From: Streptomyces cyaneogriseus subsp. noncyanogenus
Lineage (GTDB): Bacteria; Actinomycetota; Actinomycetes; Streptomycetales; Streptomycetaceae
Direction: 5' to 3'
NCBI RefSeq assembly: GCF_000931445.1
Contig: NZ_CP010849.1
Span: forward strand, 496,001 to 560,000
DNA: 64,000 bases
The notes under the pieces: model-generated
Databases searched by the model: none
The model's input: the letters and a program-made list of their open reading frames with translations, nothing else
What the model was told of the DNA's origin: nothing
Program-made: the position numbers and the translations under genes
Shown here: positions 56,031 through 64,000 of the stretch, piece by piece
Layout: every line of letters begins with the position of its first letter
How positions within the stretch are numbered: position 1 is the first letter of the stretch

Positions 56031-57365
56031 ATGGCGGTCCAGTGCTCCGGTGCGGACGGCGGATGCGGCGAAGCCGGTGGTCGCGGAGCGGCCGGCACGG
56101 CGCCGCCCGCGCGGCTCGTGCCCCTGCTCGCCCTGGCCTGTGGCAGCTCCGTCGCCACCGTCTACTTCGCCCACCCCCTGCTGGTGACCCTCGGTGAGCG
56201 CTTCGCGCTCGGCCCCGGGCTGCTCGGCGCGATCGTCACCGTGACGCAACTCGGTTACGCGGTGGGCCTGCTGACACTCGTGCCGCTCGGCGACCTGCTC
56301 GGCCACCGGCGGCTGGTCACCGCTCAGCTCGGACTGCTGGCACTGGCGCTGCTGGCCGCCGGGCTGGCGCCGGGCGCGGCTGCGCTGCTCGGCGCGCTCG
56401 CCGCGGTCGGGCTGCTCGCCGTCGTCGCCCAGACGATGGTCGCGGCTGCCGCCGCCCTGAGCCCGCCCGACCGGCGAGGCCGCGCCGTGGGAACCGTCAC
56501 CGGCGGCATCGTCACCGGCATCCTGCTGGCGCGCGCCGCCGCGGGCGTCCTCGCCGACCTCGCCGGCTGGCGGGCGGTCTACCTGGCGTCGGCGGGCGTC
56601 ACCGCCGTCCTCGCCGTGCTGCTGCGCCGTGCGCTGCCCCCGGGATCGCCGTCCGCAAAGGCTCGCGAGACGTCGTACGTACGGCTGGTGGCCTCGACCG
56701 TCACCCTGTTCGCCCGCCATCCGCTGCTGCGGATCCGGGGGGCCCTGGCCCTGCTGGTGTTCGCGGCCTTCAGCACGCTGTGGAGCGGCGTGGCCCAGCC
56801 CTTGAGCGATCCGCCGTGGTCGCTGTCGCACACCGCGATCGGCGCGTTCGGGCTCGCCGGGGCGGCCGGAGCCGTCGCCGCACAGGTGGCCGGGCGCTGG
56901 AACGACCGGGGGCTCGCCCGGCGCACGACCGGCGCCGGCCTCGCGCTGCTGGCGCTCTCCTGGCTCCCGATCGCCCTGACCCGGCAATCGCTGTGGGCGC
57001 TGGCGATCGGCGCCGTCCTGCTGGACTTCGCCGTGCAGGCCGTCCACGTCACCAACCAGACCCTCATCCACGCCGTCCGGCCCGAGGCGGGCAGCAGGAT
57101 CATCGGTGGTTACATGGTCTTCTACTCCGCGGGCAGCAGCCTCGGCGCCCTCGGTTCCTCCCTCGCCTACGCCACGGCGGGCTGGCCGGCCGTGACGGCC
57201 CTGGGCGCGTCGTTCAGCGTCGCCGCGCTGCTGCTGTGGACGGCGACCCGTCGTACGGGGCTGCCCGGCGACGACCCGGCGGCCGAACGGACGGACCCTG
57301 GCCGTCCGTCCGGGGACAGGGCTGCCGGGAGGCCCGCCCGCAGCCGCTCTTCCGGCCCCCGGTGA
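56031..57365 (+). CDS. MFS transporter, sugar/drug efflux (DHA1) type
   Basis: This 444-residue transporter has about twelve hydrophobic segments. PLGDLLGHRRLV in the loop between helices 2 and 3 is the MFS signature, and AVGTVTGGIVTGILLARAAAG is motif C-like, typical of proton-driven exporters. It is divergent from an HxlR regulator sharing an inverted repeat, suggesting inducible efflux. ATG at 56031 follows GAGAGG. Confidence 0.85.
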   Translation: MAVQCSGADGGCGEAGGRGAAGTAPPARLVPLLALACGSSVATVYFAHPLLVTLGERFALGPGLLGAIVTVTQLGYAVGLLTLVPLGDLLGHRRLVTAQLGLLALALLAAGLAPGAAALLGALAAVGLLAVVAQTMVAAAAALSPPDRRGRAVGTVTGGIVTGILLARAAAGVLADLAGWRAVYLASAGVTAVLAVLLRRALPPGSPSAKARETSYVRLVASTVTLFARHPLLRIRGALALLVFAAFSTLWSGVAQPLSDPPWSLSHTAIGAFGLAGAAGAVAAQVAGRWNDRGLARRTTGAGLALLALSWLPIALTRQSLWALAIGAVLLDFAVQAVHVTNQTLIHAVRPEAGSRIIGGYMVFYSAGSSLGALGSSLAYATAGWPAVTALGASFSVAALLLWTATRRTGLPGDDPAAERTDPGRPSGDRAAGRPARSRSSGPR

Positions 57366-57543
57366 ACGTCTGGGGTGGCGCGGGGCGCGCGATAGGGGTC
57401 CGCCGAGAGTCAGGGGTTGTCCCGCCTGTACAGCGGCATCGGCGGTCGGTCCAATGGAAGGCGTGCCTCCGGATGCGGGGCGGGTCGTCGACGACCCTGT
57501 GCCGGCGGCGGATTCCCACCCTCCCCCGGAAGGCGAGGTCGTG

Positions 57544-58164
57544 ATGACCGACGTCCGTCATGACAGCAGGCAGACGGGTCCGGCGCTGCGCGCGCTCAGC
57601 GCGGCCCGGCGGGCGCGGGCCTTGGCGTCCGCGATGGCGGCGGCCGCCGCGGAGACGCGGCAGGCCGTCGAGGCCGCGGACGGCACGGACCGCGCGGCCG
57701 CCGTAGCCGAGATCGGCGCGGTACTGGAGGACGCCTCCCGGCACACGGACGCCGCCGCCGAGGCCGCCGCCTCGGCTGCCGAGGCCGCCGCCCGGGCCGA
57801 GACGGCCGAGGCCGCCCGCACGGTGGCCGCCGAGTCGGCCGAGGCCGTCGTCGCCGCCGCCGAGACGGCGGTCCGGGCGGCCCGGGTCACCGAGGCCGCC
57901 ACGAGCGCCGCCGCCCAGGCCGCGGCCGGTACGGACGCGGCGGGCGTGATGGCGGACGCCGCGGCGCACACCCGGCAGGCCACCGCCGAGACCGCGGCGA
58001 TCGCCGAGGCCGCCGCCGCGGCGGCCAGCGCGGCCCGGGCCGCCGTCGGCGACGAGGCGGCGGACGGCGCGGACCCGTGCCGACGGGCTGACGAGGCGGA
58101 GGCCGCGGCCCTGCGGCTGTGCGAGGACACGCCGTGGCTGCGCAGGCACCTCCCCGACGTGTGA
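57544..58164 (+). CDS. Ala-rich helical protein of unknown function
   Basis: This 206-residue protein is about half alanine, with regularly spaced Glu/Arg/Thr in a heptad-like pattern over residues 20-175, suggesting a long coiled coil or surface helix. Ends are more ordinary (LRLCEDTPWLRRHLPDV). ATG at 57544 follows AAGGCGAGG. Low complexity makes homology doubtful; the opposite strand also has a long frame, but this strand has the better start. Confidence 0.5.
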   Translation: MTDVRHDSRQTGPALRALSAARRARALASAMAAAAAETRQAVEAADGTDRAAAVAEIGAVLEDASRHTDAAAEAAASAAEAAARAETAEAARTVAAESAEAVVAAAETAVRAARVTEAATSAAAQAAAGTDAAGVMADAAAHTRQATAETAAIAEAAAAAASAARAAVGDEAADGADPCRRADEAEAAALRLCEDTPWLRRHLPDV

Positions 58165-58170
58165 GGCAGG

Positions 58171-58470
58171 GTGCCCGGCGGCGCCGGCGCGAGATGGAAC
58201 CCGGGCCGGGCGGCCCTCTTCCCTCCGGGTGCCGGCGACGAGACCGTCGCCCCCACCTCGAACCGGGCCTTCCGGTCGCTGTACCGGCATCCGGAGATCG
58301 AGCGGCGGCCGCACTCCGAGGGGGACCGGGTGCTCGGCGGCCGGGCCGCCACCTGGACGGATCCGCCGTCGCTGGAGCTGACGGGCCGGGTGGTCCACGA
58401 CGCGCTGCGCCTGTTCCCCGGACGGGCTGCTCACCGGGTCATCACCGAGGACACGGGGCGCGCAGGGCGC
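58171..58470 (+). pseudogene. Cytochrome P450 central fragment
   Basis: A plus-strand frame with strong third-position G/C bias reads GDETVAPTSNRAFRSLYRHP, EIERRPHSEGDRVLGGR, then LTGRVVHDALRLFP and HRVITEDT. This matches the end of the I-helix through the K-helix of a P450 (usual pattern: ETVA, HPE, E-DRVLGGR, VV-EALRLFP). The invariant ExxR Glu is Asp. The heme-binding Cys region and the N-terminal half are absent. It is a relic at the edge of the PKS cluster. Confidence 0.7.
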
Positions 58471-58569
58471 GCGCCGCCGGCCGGCGGCGTCGTCGCCTGG
58501 GTCGATCAGCAGCCCCCCGCGGCGGGTTGCTCACGTTCGGCGGCGGGCAGGCGTCCGCCCGGTGCGCGT

Positions 58570-61338
58570 TCAGACCGGGCTTTCGATGTGCGCGCACAGC
58601 CGGGCGGGCAGTTCCTGACGGCGGCTGATCTCCAGCTTGCGGTAGGCGCGCGTCAGGTGCTGCTCCACGGTGCTGACGGTGATGCAGAGCCGGGCGGCGA
58701 TCTCCCGGTTGGTGTGCCCGTTGGCGGCGAGTTCCACGACCCTGAGCTCCGATCCGCTCAGCGCCGCCTCGGTCCGCCCCGTGCCGTCCCCGGACGACTG
58801 CCGCCCGGGACCTCCCGGCAGGATCCGCTCGCACAGAGCCCGCGCCCCGCAGTCGTTCGCCAGGTGCCAGGCGCGGCGGATCGTGGCGCCCGCCCGGGTC
58901 GACTCGCCGCGCTCCCGGTAGGCGGCGCCCAGATCGGCCAGGGCACCCGCCAGGGCCAGCCGGTCGCCGCTGCTCTTCAGGTGGTTCACGGCCTCGGTCA
59001 GCAGGTTCAGCCGATCCGGCGGTTCGGCGATCTGCGCGCGCAGCCGCAGCGAGACGCCGCGCACATGAGGATCGTCGTCCGGGGTCCGGGCCAGTTGTTC
59101 CCGCAGGAGCCGATCGGCCCTCCTCGGCTCGCACAGCCGCAGGAACGCCTCCGCCGCGTCCGAGCGCCACGGCATCAGCGTCGGCCGGTCGATCCCCCAG
59201 CGCCGCAGCAGACGGCCGGCGCCGAGGAAGTCGCGGACGGCGGCGAGGGGCCGGTCCAGGGCGAGGTAGTAGTGGCCCCGGGCGCGCAGGTAGGCGGGGC
59301 CGTACACGCTGCGGAACAGGGCCTCCGGCACCGGGTGGTCGAGCTGCCGGGTGGCCTCGTCGTAGCGCCCCATCGCGGTGGCCGCGAACACCCGGCTGGC
59401 CAGCGGCCCGCCGATGAAGACGCTGCGGCTGCACCTCGGCACGCAGGCCAGGGCCTGACGGGCGTACTCCTCGGTGTCGGCGAGCAGCCCCCGGCACAGC
59501 GCGATCTCGGCCTGGAGGGCGAGGAACTGCGCCTTCCAGCCCGGCAGCCGGCGACCGGCGGCCTCGCCGAGCAGACGTGTGCACCAGAGCGCCGCGGTCT
59601 CGTACGAGCCGGTGCGGCACAGGACCCGGACCGCGTTGACGACGATCACCAGGGTGGTGTCGGTGAGCGGCAGGCTCCTCAGGACGTGCTCCGCCGCGTC
59701 GGAGGCCGAGGCGTTGGTGCCGTCGCCGGGGAGGTCCCAGATCCCGGTCACCGGCATCCGCGGGCGGGGGCTCTCCTCGTCCCCGGGCTCCGGGTCCGTC
59801 CGGGGACGGATCAGCGGCTCCCAGAGCGCGGAGGCGTGGAAGCCCGTCTCCAGCCGGGGAGTTCGCGGGTCGCCGTGGGGGCCCGGCCGTCCCATGACCT
59901 CCGTGGCCTCCTCCAGCCGTCCGCAGCCGAGCAGCAGGTGACCCAGCCGTTCGGTCTCGGCGCTCGTCAGTCGTCCGGCCCGCAGCTCGGTGACGAGTTC
60001 GGCGAGGTGGTCCTCCGCCGCCGCCGGGTCGGTGCGCCGGGTGGCGACGGTCAGGCGCAGCAGGATCTCGGCGCGCCGGGGCCCTCCCGCACAGGAGCGC
60101 CGGGCCAGTTCGAGACAGGAGACGGCGGTCAGGACGTCGTCCCGCATCAGCAGCTGCTCGGCGGCGTCCCGCAGCACGGACATCGCCCAGGGCCCGGCCG
60201 CGTGCCGGGCGGCGAGCAGGTGCCGGGCCACCTCGTCCGGTTCCGCGCCGACGTCGTACAGCAGCGCGGCGGCGCGGCGGTGGAGGTGTGCGCGGTGGTC
60301 GTGGTCCAGGGTGTCCAGGGCGGCCGCCTCGACCACGGGGTGCCGGAAGCGGCCGGACGCCGTCAGGCCGGTCGCCTCCAGGGCGCGCAGCCCGCGGGCC
60401 GCCATGGCGCGGCCGATGCCGAGCAGCCGGGCGATCACCTCGGCGCAGCCGGAGTCACCGAGGACGGCGAGCGCGCCGGCGCTGTGCCTAACCAGGCTGT
60501 CGGTGCGGGACAGTGAGGCGAGGACGGCCTGGTAGAACCGCCCGCCGATGACGGGCGACGCTGCTCTCCGGCGCCGGCCGGCACGCTCGTCGGTGTGCCC
60601 TTGGGTGTGGCTTTCGACGAGTTCTTCGAGCAGGGCATGCACCAGCAGCGGATTGCCGCCGGTGACGGCGAGGAGGTCGTCCGCGGGCAGGGCCTCGACG
60701 GCCGGTCCGGGGCGGGCGGCGCGCAGTCCGGACACGGCGCGCAGGGAGAGGCGGCCGAGCATGACGCGCTGGAGGGCCGGCTGGCACAGCAGCTCGGCCT
60801 CCACGGCGGGGTCGGCCGCCAGGCCGGACGGCAGCGCGGTGCAGACCAGCAGCAGTCGGGTGGCGCGGGGATGGTCGACGGCCTGGAGCAGGCAGTGCAG
60901 GGACTGCGGGTCCGCGTGGTGCAGGTCGTCGATGCCGATGACGACCGGCGCGGCGCCGGTGAGCTGGTGGAGCGCCGCCCGCACACGCTGCGCGGCCGGG
61001 GTCTCCGTCCCGACGGCGTCCTGGAGCAGTGAGCGCTGGGCGTCCGGGATGTCGGGGTCGACCGCCAGTTGCCGCAGGAGGTCGAAGGGGCGCCGGCCCT
61101 CCGGCGGGCTTCCGGCGGACCGGAGGACCAGGAAGCCCGATGCCGCCGCGTGCTTGAGCGCCTCCCCCAGGAACGCGCTTTTCCCGCAGCCGAGTCCTCC
61201 TTCGACGACCAGCACCCGCACCCGGCCGGCGGCGCACGCCTCGAGCGCCGTTCTCACGGCATGGGACTGCCTGCCCAGGCCGAGGAACGTGAGCCCTTGC
61301 GGCTCCCGCACGGACACCGAAGGGGAAACGCCCCGCAT
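58570..61338 (-). CDS. LuxR-family large ATP-binding (LAL) regulator
   Basis: This regulator of about 922 residues has an N-terminal AAA/NB-ARC-like ATPase (Walker A GGLGCGKS at residues 47-54, Walker B-like VIGIDDLHHADP), a long TPR-like helical middle and a C-terminal LuxR helix-turn-helix (LSGSELRVVELAANGHTNRE, then STVEQHLTRAYRKLEI). LAL proteins are pathway-specific activators of macrolide and polyene clusters. The ATG at 61338 has a GGGAGA site. It is divergent from the thioesterase and lies at the edge of the PKS locus, so it probably activates it. Confidence 0.9.
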   Translation of the reverse strand: MRGVSPSVSVREPQGLTFLGLGRQSHAVRTALEACAAGRVRVLVVEGGLGCGKSAFLGEALKHAAASGFLVLRSAGSPPEGRRPFDLLRQLAVDPDIPDAQRSLLQDAVGTETPAAQRVRAALHQLTGAAPVVIGIDDLHHADPQSLHCLLQAVDHPRATRLLLVCTALPSGLAADPAVEAELLCQPALQRVMLGRLSLRAVSGLRAARPGPAVEALPADDLLAVTGGNPLLVHALLEELVESHTQGHTDERAGRRRRAASPVIGGRFYQAVLASLSRTDSLVRHSAGALAVLGDSGCAEVIARLLGIGRAMAARGLRALEATGLTASGRFRHPVVEAAALDTLDHDHRAHLHRRAAALLYDVGAEPDEVARHLLAARHAAGPWAMSVLRDAAEQLLMRDDVLTAVSCLELARRSCAGGPRRAEILLRLTVATRRTDPAAAEDHLAELVTELRAGRLTSAETERLGHLLLGCGRLEEATEVMGRPGPHGDPRTPRLETGFHASALWEPLIRPRTDPEPGDEESPRPRMPVTGIWDLPGDGTNASASDAAEHVLRSLPLTDTTLVIVVNAVRVLCRTGSYETAALWCTRLLGEAAGRRLPGWKAQFLALQAEIALCRGLLADTEEYARQALACVPRCSRSVFIGGPLASRVFAATAMGRYDEATRQLDHPVPEALFRSVYGPAYLRARGHYYLALDRPLAAVRDFLGAGRLLRRWGIDRPTLMPWRSDAAEAFLRLCEPRRADRLLREQLARTPDDDPHVRGVSLRLRAQIAEPPDRLNLLTEAVNHLKSSGDRLALAGALADLGAAYRERGESTRAGATIRRAWHLANDCGARALCERILPGGPGRQSSGDGTGRTEAALSGSELRVVELAANGHTNREIAARLCITVSTVEQHLTRAYRKLEISRRQELPARLCAHIESPV

Positions 61339-61663
61339 AATCTCCCTCTGACTCCCTCCCCCGAAGACCGGGGGCTTTACGGATTCGTACCAACAGGAAA
61401 GCCCACAAGTCGACGAGATACTGCCCCTCTCCCGAAGCCGCCACACGCGCACCCCGATACGAGAATGAGCCAATGAGCAAGCGTGGTGGCCGAGTTGATA
61501 CGAACCCGTGAATTTACGTTATTTCGCTCACCCTTTCGAGCGTGTGGAGAGTCCTCGGAATGGGCGGCCGGGAGGTTGGGCAGCCTCCGCGGGACGGCGA
61601 GCCATTCGCGAGGTCACGCGGACACGCGTGTTGCGATAATCGCACTTAAGGAGAGGACGAGCG
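61339..61663. promoter_or_regulatory. Divergent promoter region of LAL regulator and thioesterase
   Basis: These 325 bp hold no gene. GGATTCGTACCAAC (61381-61394) and GTTGATACGAACCC (61494-61507) are inverted copies matching at 12 of 14 positions, and a GATACGAGAATG element lies at 61456. The region is less GC-rich than its surroundings, as expected for promoters. Confidence 0.45.
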
Positions 61664-62443
61664 ATGCCCGACCTTTGCGAGACCGAATCCCTCTGGCTCC
61701 GGCGGTTCCAGCCGGCTCCCGCGGCCCGGACGCGGCTCATGTGCTTCCCGCACGCGGGCGGGTCCGCCAGCGCCTATCTGCGCCTGGCCCGGTCCCTCGC
61801 CCCCGGCATCGAGGTCCTGGCGGTCCAGTACCCCGGACGACAGGACCGGCGCGCCGAGCCCTGCCCGGACTCCGTCGAAGGCCTGGCGGACGATCTGTTC
61901 GCGGCCGTCCGGCACCGCGTGGACGCGTCGACCGCGCTGTTCGGACACAGCATGGGCGCGGTCCTCGCCTTCGAGCTGGCCCGGCGGCTGGAGCGCGACG
62001 CGGGGGTCCGCTGCGCCCGGATCTTCGCCTCGGGGCGCCGGGCACCCTCCCGGTTCCGTGACGACTCCGCCCCGGCCGCCAGCGACGCCTCGATGCTCGC
62101 CGAGATGCGGACTCTCGGCGGAACCGACCTGCGGGTGCTCCAGGACGAGGAACTGCTGATCGCCGCGCTGCCCGCGCTGCGCGCCGACTACCGCGCGATC
62201 GGGACCTACCGCGCCGCCGACGACGCCGTGGTCGGCTGCCCGGTCACCGTGCTGGTCGGTGACGCCGATCCGAGGACCAGCCTCGACGACGCCCACGCCT
62301 GGAGCGCCCACACCACGGCGGAGTCCGAGGTGCTCACCTTCTCCGGCGGGCACTTCTTCCTCGACGCCCACCACGACGCGGTGGTGGAGGTCGTCACCGC
62401 GCGCCTGCGGCAGGACCGCGCGCCCCGGCCGGACCGGGTGTGA
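61664..62443 (+). CDS. Type II thioesterase
   Basis: This 259-residue alpha/beta hydrolase of the PKS/NRPS editing thioesterase family has CFPHAGGSASAY at the oxyanion loop, nucleophile Ser96 in GHSMGAV, Asp in VLVGDADPRT and His in FSGGHFFL. It removes stalled or misprimed acyl groups from PKS carrier proteins. ATG follows an AAGGAGAGG site. It sits between the LAL regulator and SDR, next to the PKS start. Confidence 0.93.
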   Translation: MPDLCETESLWLRRFQPAPAARTRLMCFPHAGGSASAYLRLARSLAPGIEVLAVQYPGRQDRRAEPCPDSVEGLADDLFAAVRHRVDASTALFGHSMGAVLAFELARRLERDAGVRCARIFASGRRAPSRFRDDSAPAASDASMLAEMRTLGGTDLRVLQDEELLIAALPALRADYRAIGTYRAADDAVVGCPVTVLVGDADPRTSLDDAHAWSAHTTAESEVLTFSGGHFFLDAHHDAVVEVVTARLRQDRAPRPDRV

Positions 62444-62446
62444 GGG

Positions 62447-62469
62447 GGCCCGGCCCGAAGGGCCGGGCC
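62447..62469. terminator. Terminator hairpin after the thioesterase
   Basis: GGCCCGGCCC-GAA-GGGCCGGGCC is a perfect stem-loop with 10-bp arms and a stable GAA loop, starting four bases after the thioesterase stop. Confidence 0.8.
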
Positions 62470-62473
62470 GCTC

Positions 62474-62525
62474 CGCGCGTCTGCCGGCACCGGGCCGCAC
62501 CGGACCCGGCGCCGGCAGACGCGCG
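62474..62525. terminator. Second terminator hairpin, for the convergent SDR
   Basis: Perfect 15-bp arms (CGCGCGTCTGCCGGC and complement) enclose a 22-base loop. It lies just beyond the SDR stop, so with the preceding hairpin it separates the two convergent genes. Confidence 0.75.
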
Positions 62526-62531
62526 GCGACC

Positions 62532-63335
62532 TCACATCATGGCGGGCGCCAGGGCCATTCCCCCGCTGGCGTCCAGCAGTTGGCCGGTGATCCAGCGGGC
62601 GTCGTCGGAGACCAGGAAGGCGACGATGCCGGCGATGTCGTTCGGCCGGCCCAGCCGGCCGAGCGCGGTCAGGGCCGAGATGCCCGCCTCGGCCCCCGGG
62701 GTCTCGCGCACCCAGCGGTTCATGTCGGTGTCCGTGATGCCGGGGGCCACGGTGTTGACGGTGATGCCGCGCGAACCGAGTTCGTTGGCGAGCCGGGGAG
62801 CCATCATCTCCAGCGCCCCCTTGGTCATGGCGTAGGGCAGCAGCGGCCAGGCGATCCGGGTGACGGCCGAGGAGACATTGACGATGCGTCCGCCGTCGGC
62901 CATCAGTGACAGGGCCCGCTGGGTCACGAAGAACGGTGCCCGGACGTTGATGCGGTACACGCGGTCGAACTCCTCGGGCGTGGTGTCCGACAGGCCGGGG
63001 ACATAGCCGTCCTGTGCCGCGAGCGCCGGGTCGCCGGGGGCGGGGGCGACGGCCGCGTTGTTCACCAGGATGTGCAGCGGACGCCCCTCCAGCTCCCGCT
63101 CCAGTGCGGTGAAGAGCTCATCCACGGCGTCGTCCCGGAGGAGGTCCGCCCGGACCGCGAAGGCCCGTCCCCCCGCGCGTTCGATCGTCTCCACCGTCTC
63201 CTGGGCGCTCTTTTCCTGCGTTCCGTAGTGCACGGCGACCCGGACGCCCTCGGCGGCGAGTCGCTGGGCGATGGCTTTTCCGATGCCGCGCGAGGCACCC
63301 GTGACCAAGGCCGTCCTGTCGTTCAATTCCGGCAT
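62532..63335 (-). CDS. Short-chain dehydrogenase/reductase, FabG-like
   Basis: This 267-residue classical SDR has the cofactor motif LVTGASRGIGKAIAQ at residues 10-24, NNAAVAP, catalytic Ser in VNVSSAVTRIA and YAMTK, then NTVAPGITDTDM. It is NADP(H)-type by the basic residues after the second strand. It lies divergent from the PKS gene, so it may reduce a ketone on the macrolide or its precursor, comparable to AveF/MilF in avermectin-type loci. A generic FabG-like role cannot be excluded. Confidence 0.85.
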   Translation of the reverse strand: MPELNDRTALVTGASRGIGKAIAQRLAAEGVRVAVHYGTQEKSAQETVETIERAGGRAFAVRADLLRDDAVDELFTALERELEGRPLHILVNNAAVAPAPGDPALAAQDGYVPGLSDTTPEEFDRVYRINVRAPFFVTQRALSLMADGGRIVNVSSAVTRIAWPLLPYAMTKGALEMMAPRLANELGSRGITVNTVAPGITDTDMNRWVRETPGAEAGISALTALGRLGRPNDIAGIVAFLVSDDARWITGQLLDASGGMALAPAMM

Positions 63336-63722
63336 CCCGAATCCCCTTCTGCCGATTATCTTACTTTTCCTCTTGATGCATGGGGTCGGACCCGAGGCCA
63401 GATCCGCACCCCGGCCACGCGTGAGGTCGCGACCTCACCGATTACTGTGCCAGAGTCCAGGCGACACACGGGAGGGCGGGAATGCGATCGATTTCCGCAC
63501 CCGGAACTCGTAGGGGGAGCAAGAAGATCGGCCGAATACCCCTGGGGTGGATAGGGGGTACCAGGACCGTCGGGCGATCACTATTTTGAAACACGACTCC
63601 GGCGCGCGGCCGGCGGCGAAAGTCCTCTCCATGCCGGGCTGTCCCCTGCCTCGAAATACCTGCGGCGACTTTCGCCCTGCGATGCGGCCGCCCATCCCTG
63701 CCGAGCGGTGAGGAGACGACAA
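63336..63722. promoter_or_regulatory. Divergent promoter region of SDR and PKS genes
   Basis: This 387-bp gap has no gene. An AT-richer block follows the SDR start (63345-63380). Near 63537-63562 a short palindrome ACCCC-T-GGGGT is followed by GGATAGGGGGTACC, and a related TAGGGGGAGC occurs at 63511, giving repeated AGGGGG elements that could be an activator site. Confidence 0.45.
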
Positions 63723-64000
63723 GTGCACGAGACACACGCGCACGGCGAGGAAGGGTCGTCCGACGGGTCCGCGGACGCAGTGGTCTTCGTCTTCCCCGGA
63801 CAGGGGTCTCAGTGGCCGGGGATGGGTGCGGAACTGTGGGACACCTCCCCGGTGTTCCGCGAGAGTGTGCGCGCCTGCGCCGACGCGCTCGCCCCGTACC
63901 TCGACTGGTCCGTCGAAGGCGTCCTGCGCGGCGCCCCGGACGCCCCGGCCGGCCCGGCGCTCGATCGCGCCGACGTCGCGCAGCCGGCCCTGTTCACCCT
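63723..64000 (+). CDS. Modular type I polyketide synthase, start only (loading acyltransferase)
   Basis: GTG at 63723 follows GAGGAGACG. After only about 20 residues the frame enters an acyltransferase domain: [39 protein letters not shown] and VAQPALFT. No ketosynthase precedes it, so this is an AT-first loading module as in avermectin- or erythromycin-type starter PKSs rather than a KSQ loader. The remainder, including the active-site GHSxG, lies beyond the window. Confidence 0.92.
   Translation, partial: MHETHAHGEEGSSDGSADAVVFVFPGQGSQWPGMGAELWDTSPVFRESVRACADALAPYLDWSVEGVLRGAPDAPAGPALDRADVAQPALFT

Noticed and set aside
57558-58352. A 264-residue minus-strand Ala/Ser-rich frame.
   Set aside because: Antisense of the Ala-rich plus-strand gene and the P450 relic, without a ribosome site.

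Overview
The window reads as about 64 kb of high-GC actinobacterial DNA, almost certainly Streptomyces. Codon third positions are nearly all G/C, GTG starts are common, starts sit behind purine-rich GGAGG-type sites, and the gene content fits: a spore-pigment type II polyketide locus, kdpFABC-DE, DUF397 and DUF2795 proteins, and a modular PKS. No tRNA, rRNA, CRISPR array or intact insertion sequence was seen.

Layout. (1) 0-16 kb: a DUF397 fragment, a lone phenylacetate-CoA ligase (paaK), an acyl-CoA synthetase, an arginine antiporter with arginine deiminase and an M20 amidohydrolase, a TAT-type serine hydrolase, a CrtI-like oxidoreductase, a Cys-rich copper-binding protein, a ChaB-like protein, two small proteins, a CaiB-type CoA-transferase and an ArsR-glyoxalase pair. 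(2) 16-25 kb: a decayed stretch with a 5'-truncated MFS gene, a methyltransferase, a lincosamide-type nucleotidyltransferase, a monooxygenase remnant, a padC/MarR pair, an acyl-CoA dehydrogenase fragment with an in-frame stop, and two TetR genes (one frameshifted) around a FadD-type ligase. (3) 25-29 kb: a MaoC / acyl-CoA ligase / amidohydrolase / SDR operon of lipid or carboxylate catabolism. (4) 29-34.6 kb: MHS transporter, secreted alpha/beta hydrolase, secreted beta-helix protein, O-methyltransferase. (5) 34.8-43.7 kb: a whiE-type spore-pigment operon (SchA/CurD-like protein, cupin, KS-alpha, KS-beta, ACP, aromatase, cyclase) and its FAD hydroxylase, with a sortase and a repeat-rich surface protein between them. 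(6) 44-57 kb: acetyltransferase, tandem-MerR regulator with an erythromycin-esterase-like gene, the complete kdp locus, and an HxlR/MFS pair. (7) 57.5-64 kb: the left edge of a modular PKS cluster: P450 relic, large LuxR (LAL) regulator, type II thioesterase, SDR, and the first codons of a PKS that opens directly with an acyltransferase (loading) domain.

The most striking observation concerns the assembly rather than the biology. At 29605-29646 and 34752-34793 there are 42-bp loxP-containing sequences, each flanked by a near-perfect duplication of the adjoining DNA. They match, as I remember it, the circularisation linker of Roche 454 Titanium paired-end libraries, in opposite orientations. 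Removing linker plus one repeat copy (259 bp) at the first site restores one 452-codon transporter gene. At the second site the repeat copies differ only by loss of a 40-bp terminator hairpin. I therefore read both as untrimmed library linkers in a draft assembly. Single-base frameshifts elsewhere, such as the TetR at 24.4 kb, deserve the same caution.

Biologically the best leads are: the PKS edge, whose order (LAL regulator, thioesterase, SDR, PKS starting with AT) recalls avermectin/milbemycin-type loci; a sortase beside a repeat protein with a non-canonical C-terminal sorting-like region; a 27-residue membrane peptide translationally coupled to kdpF; and a perfect 17-bp direct repeat pair upstream of the kdp operon.
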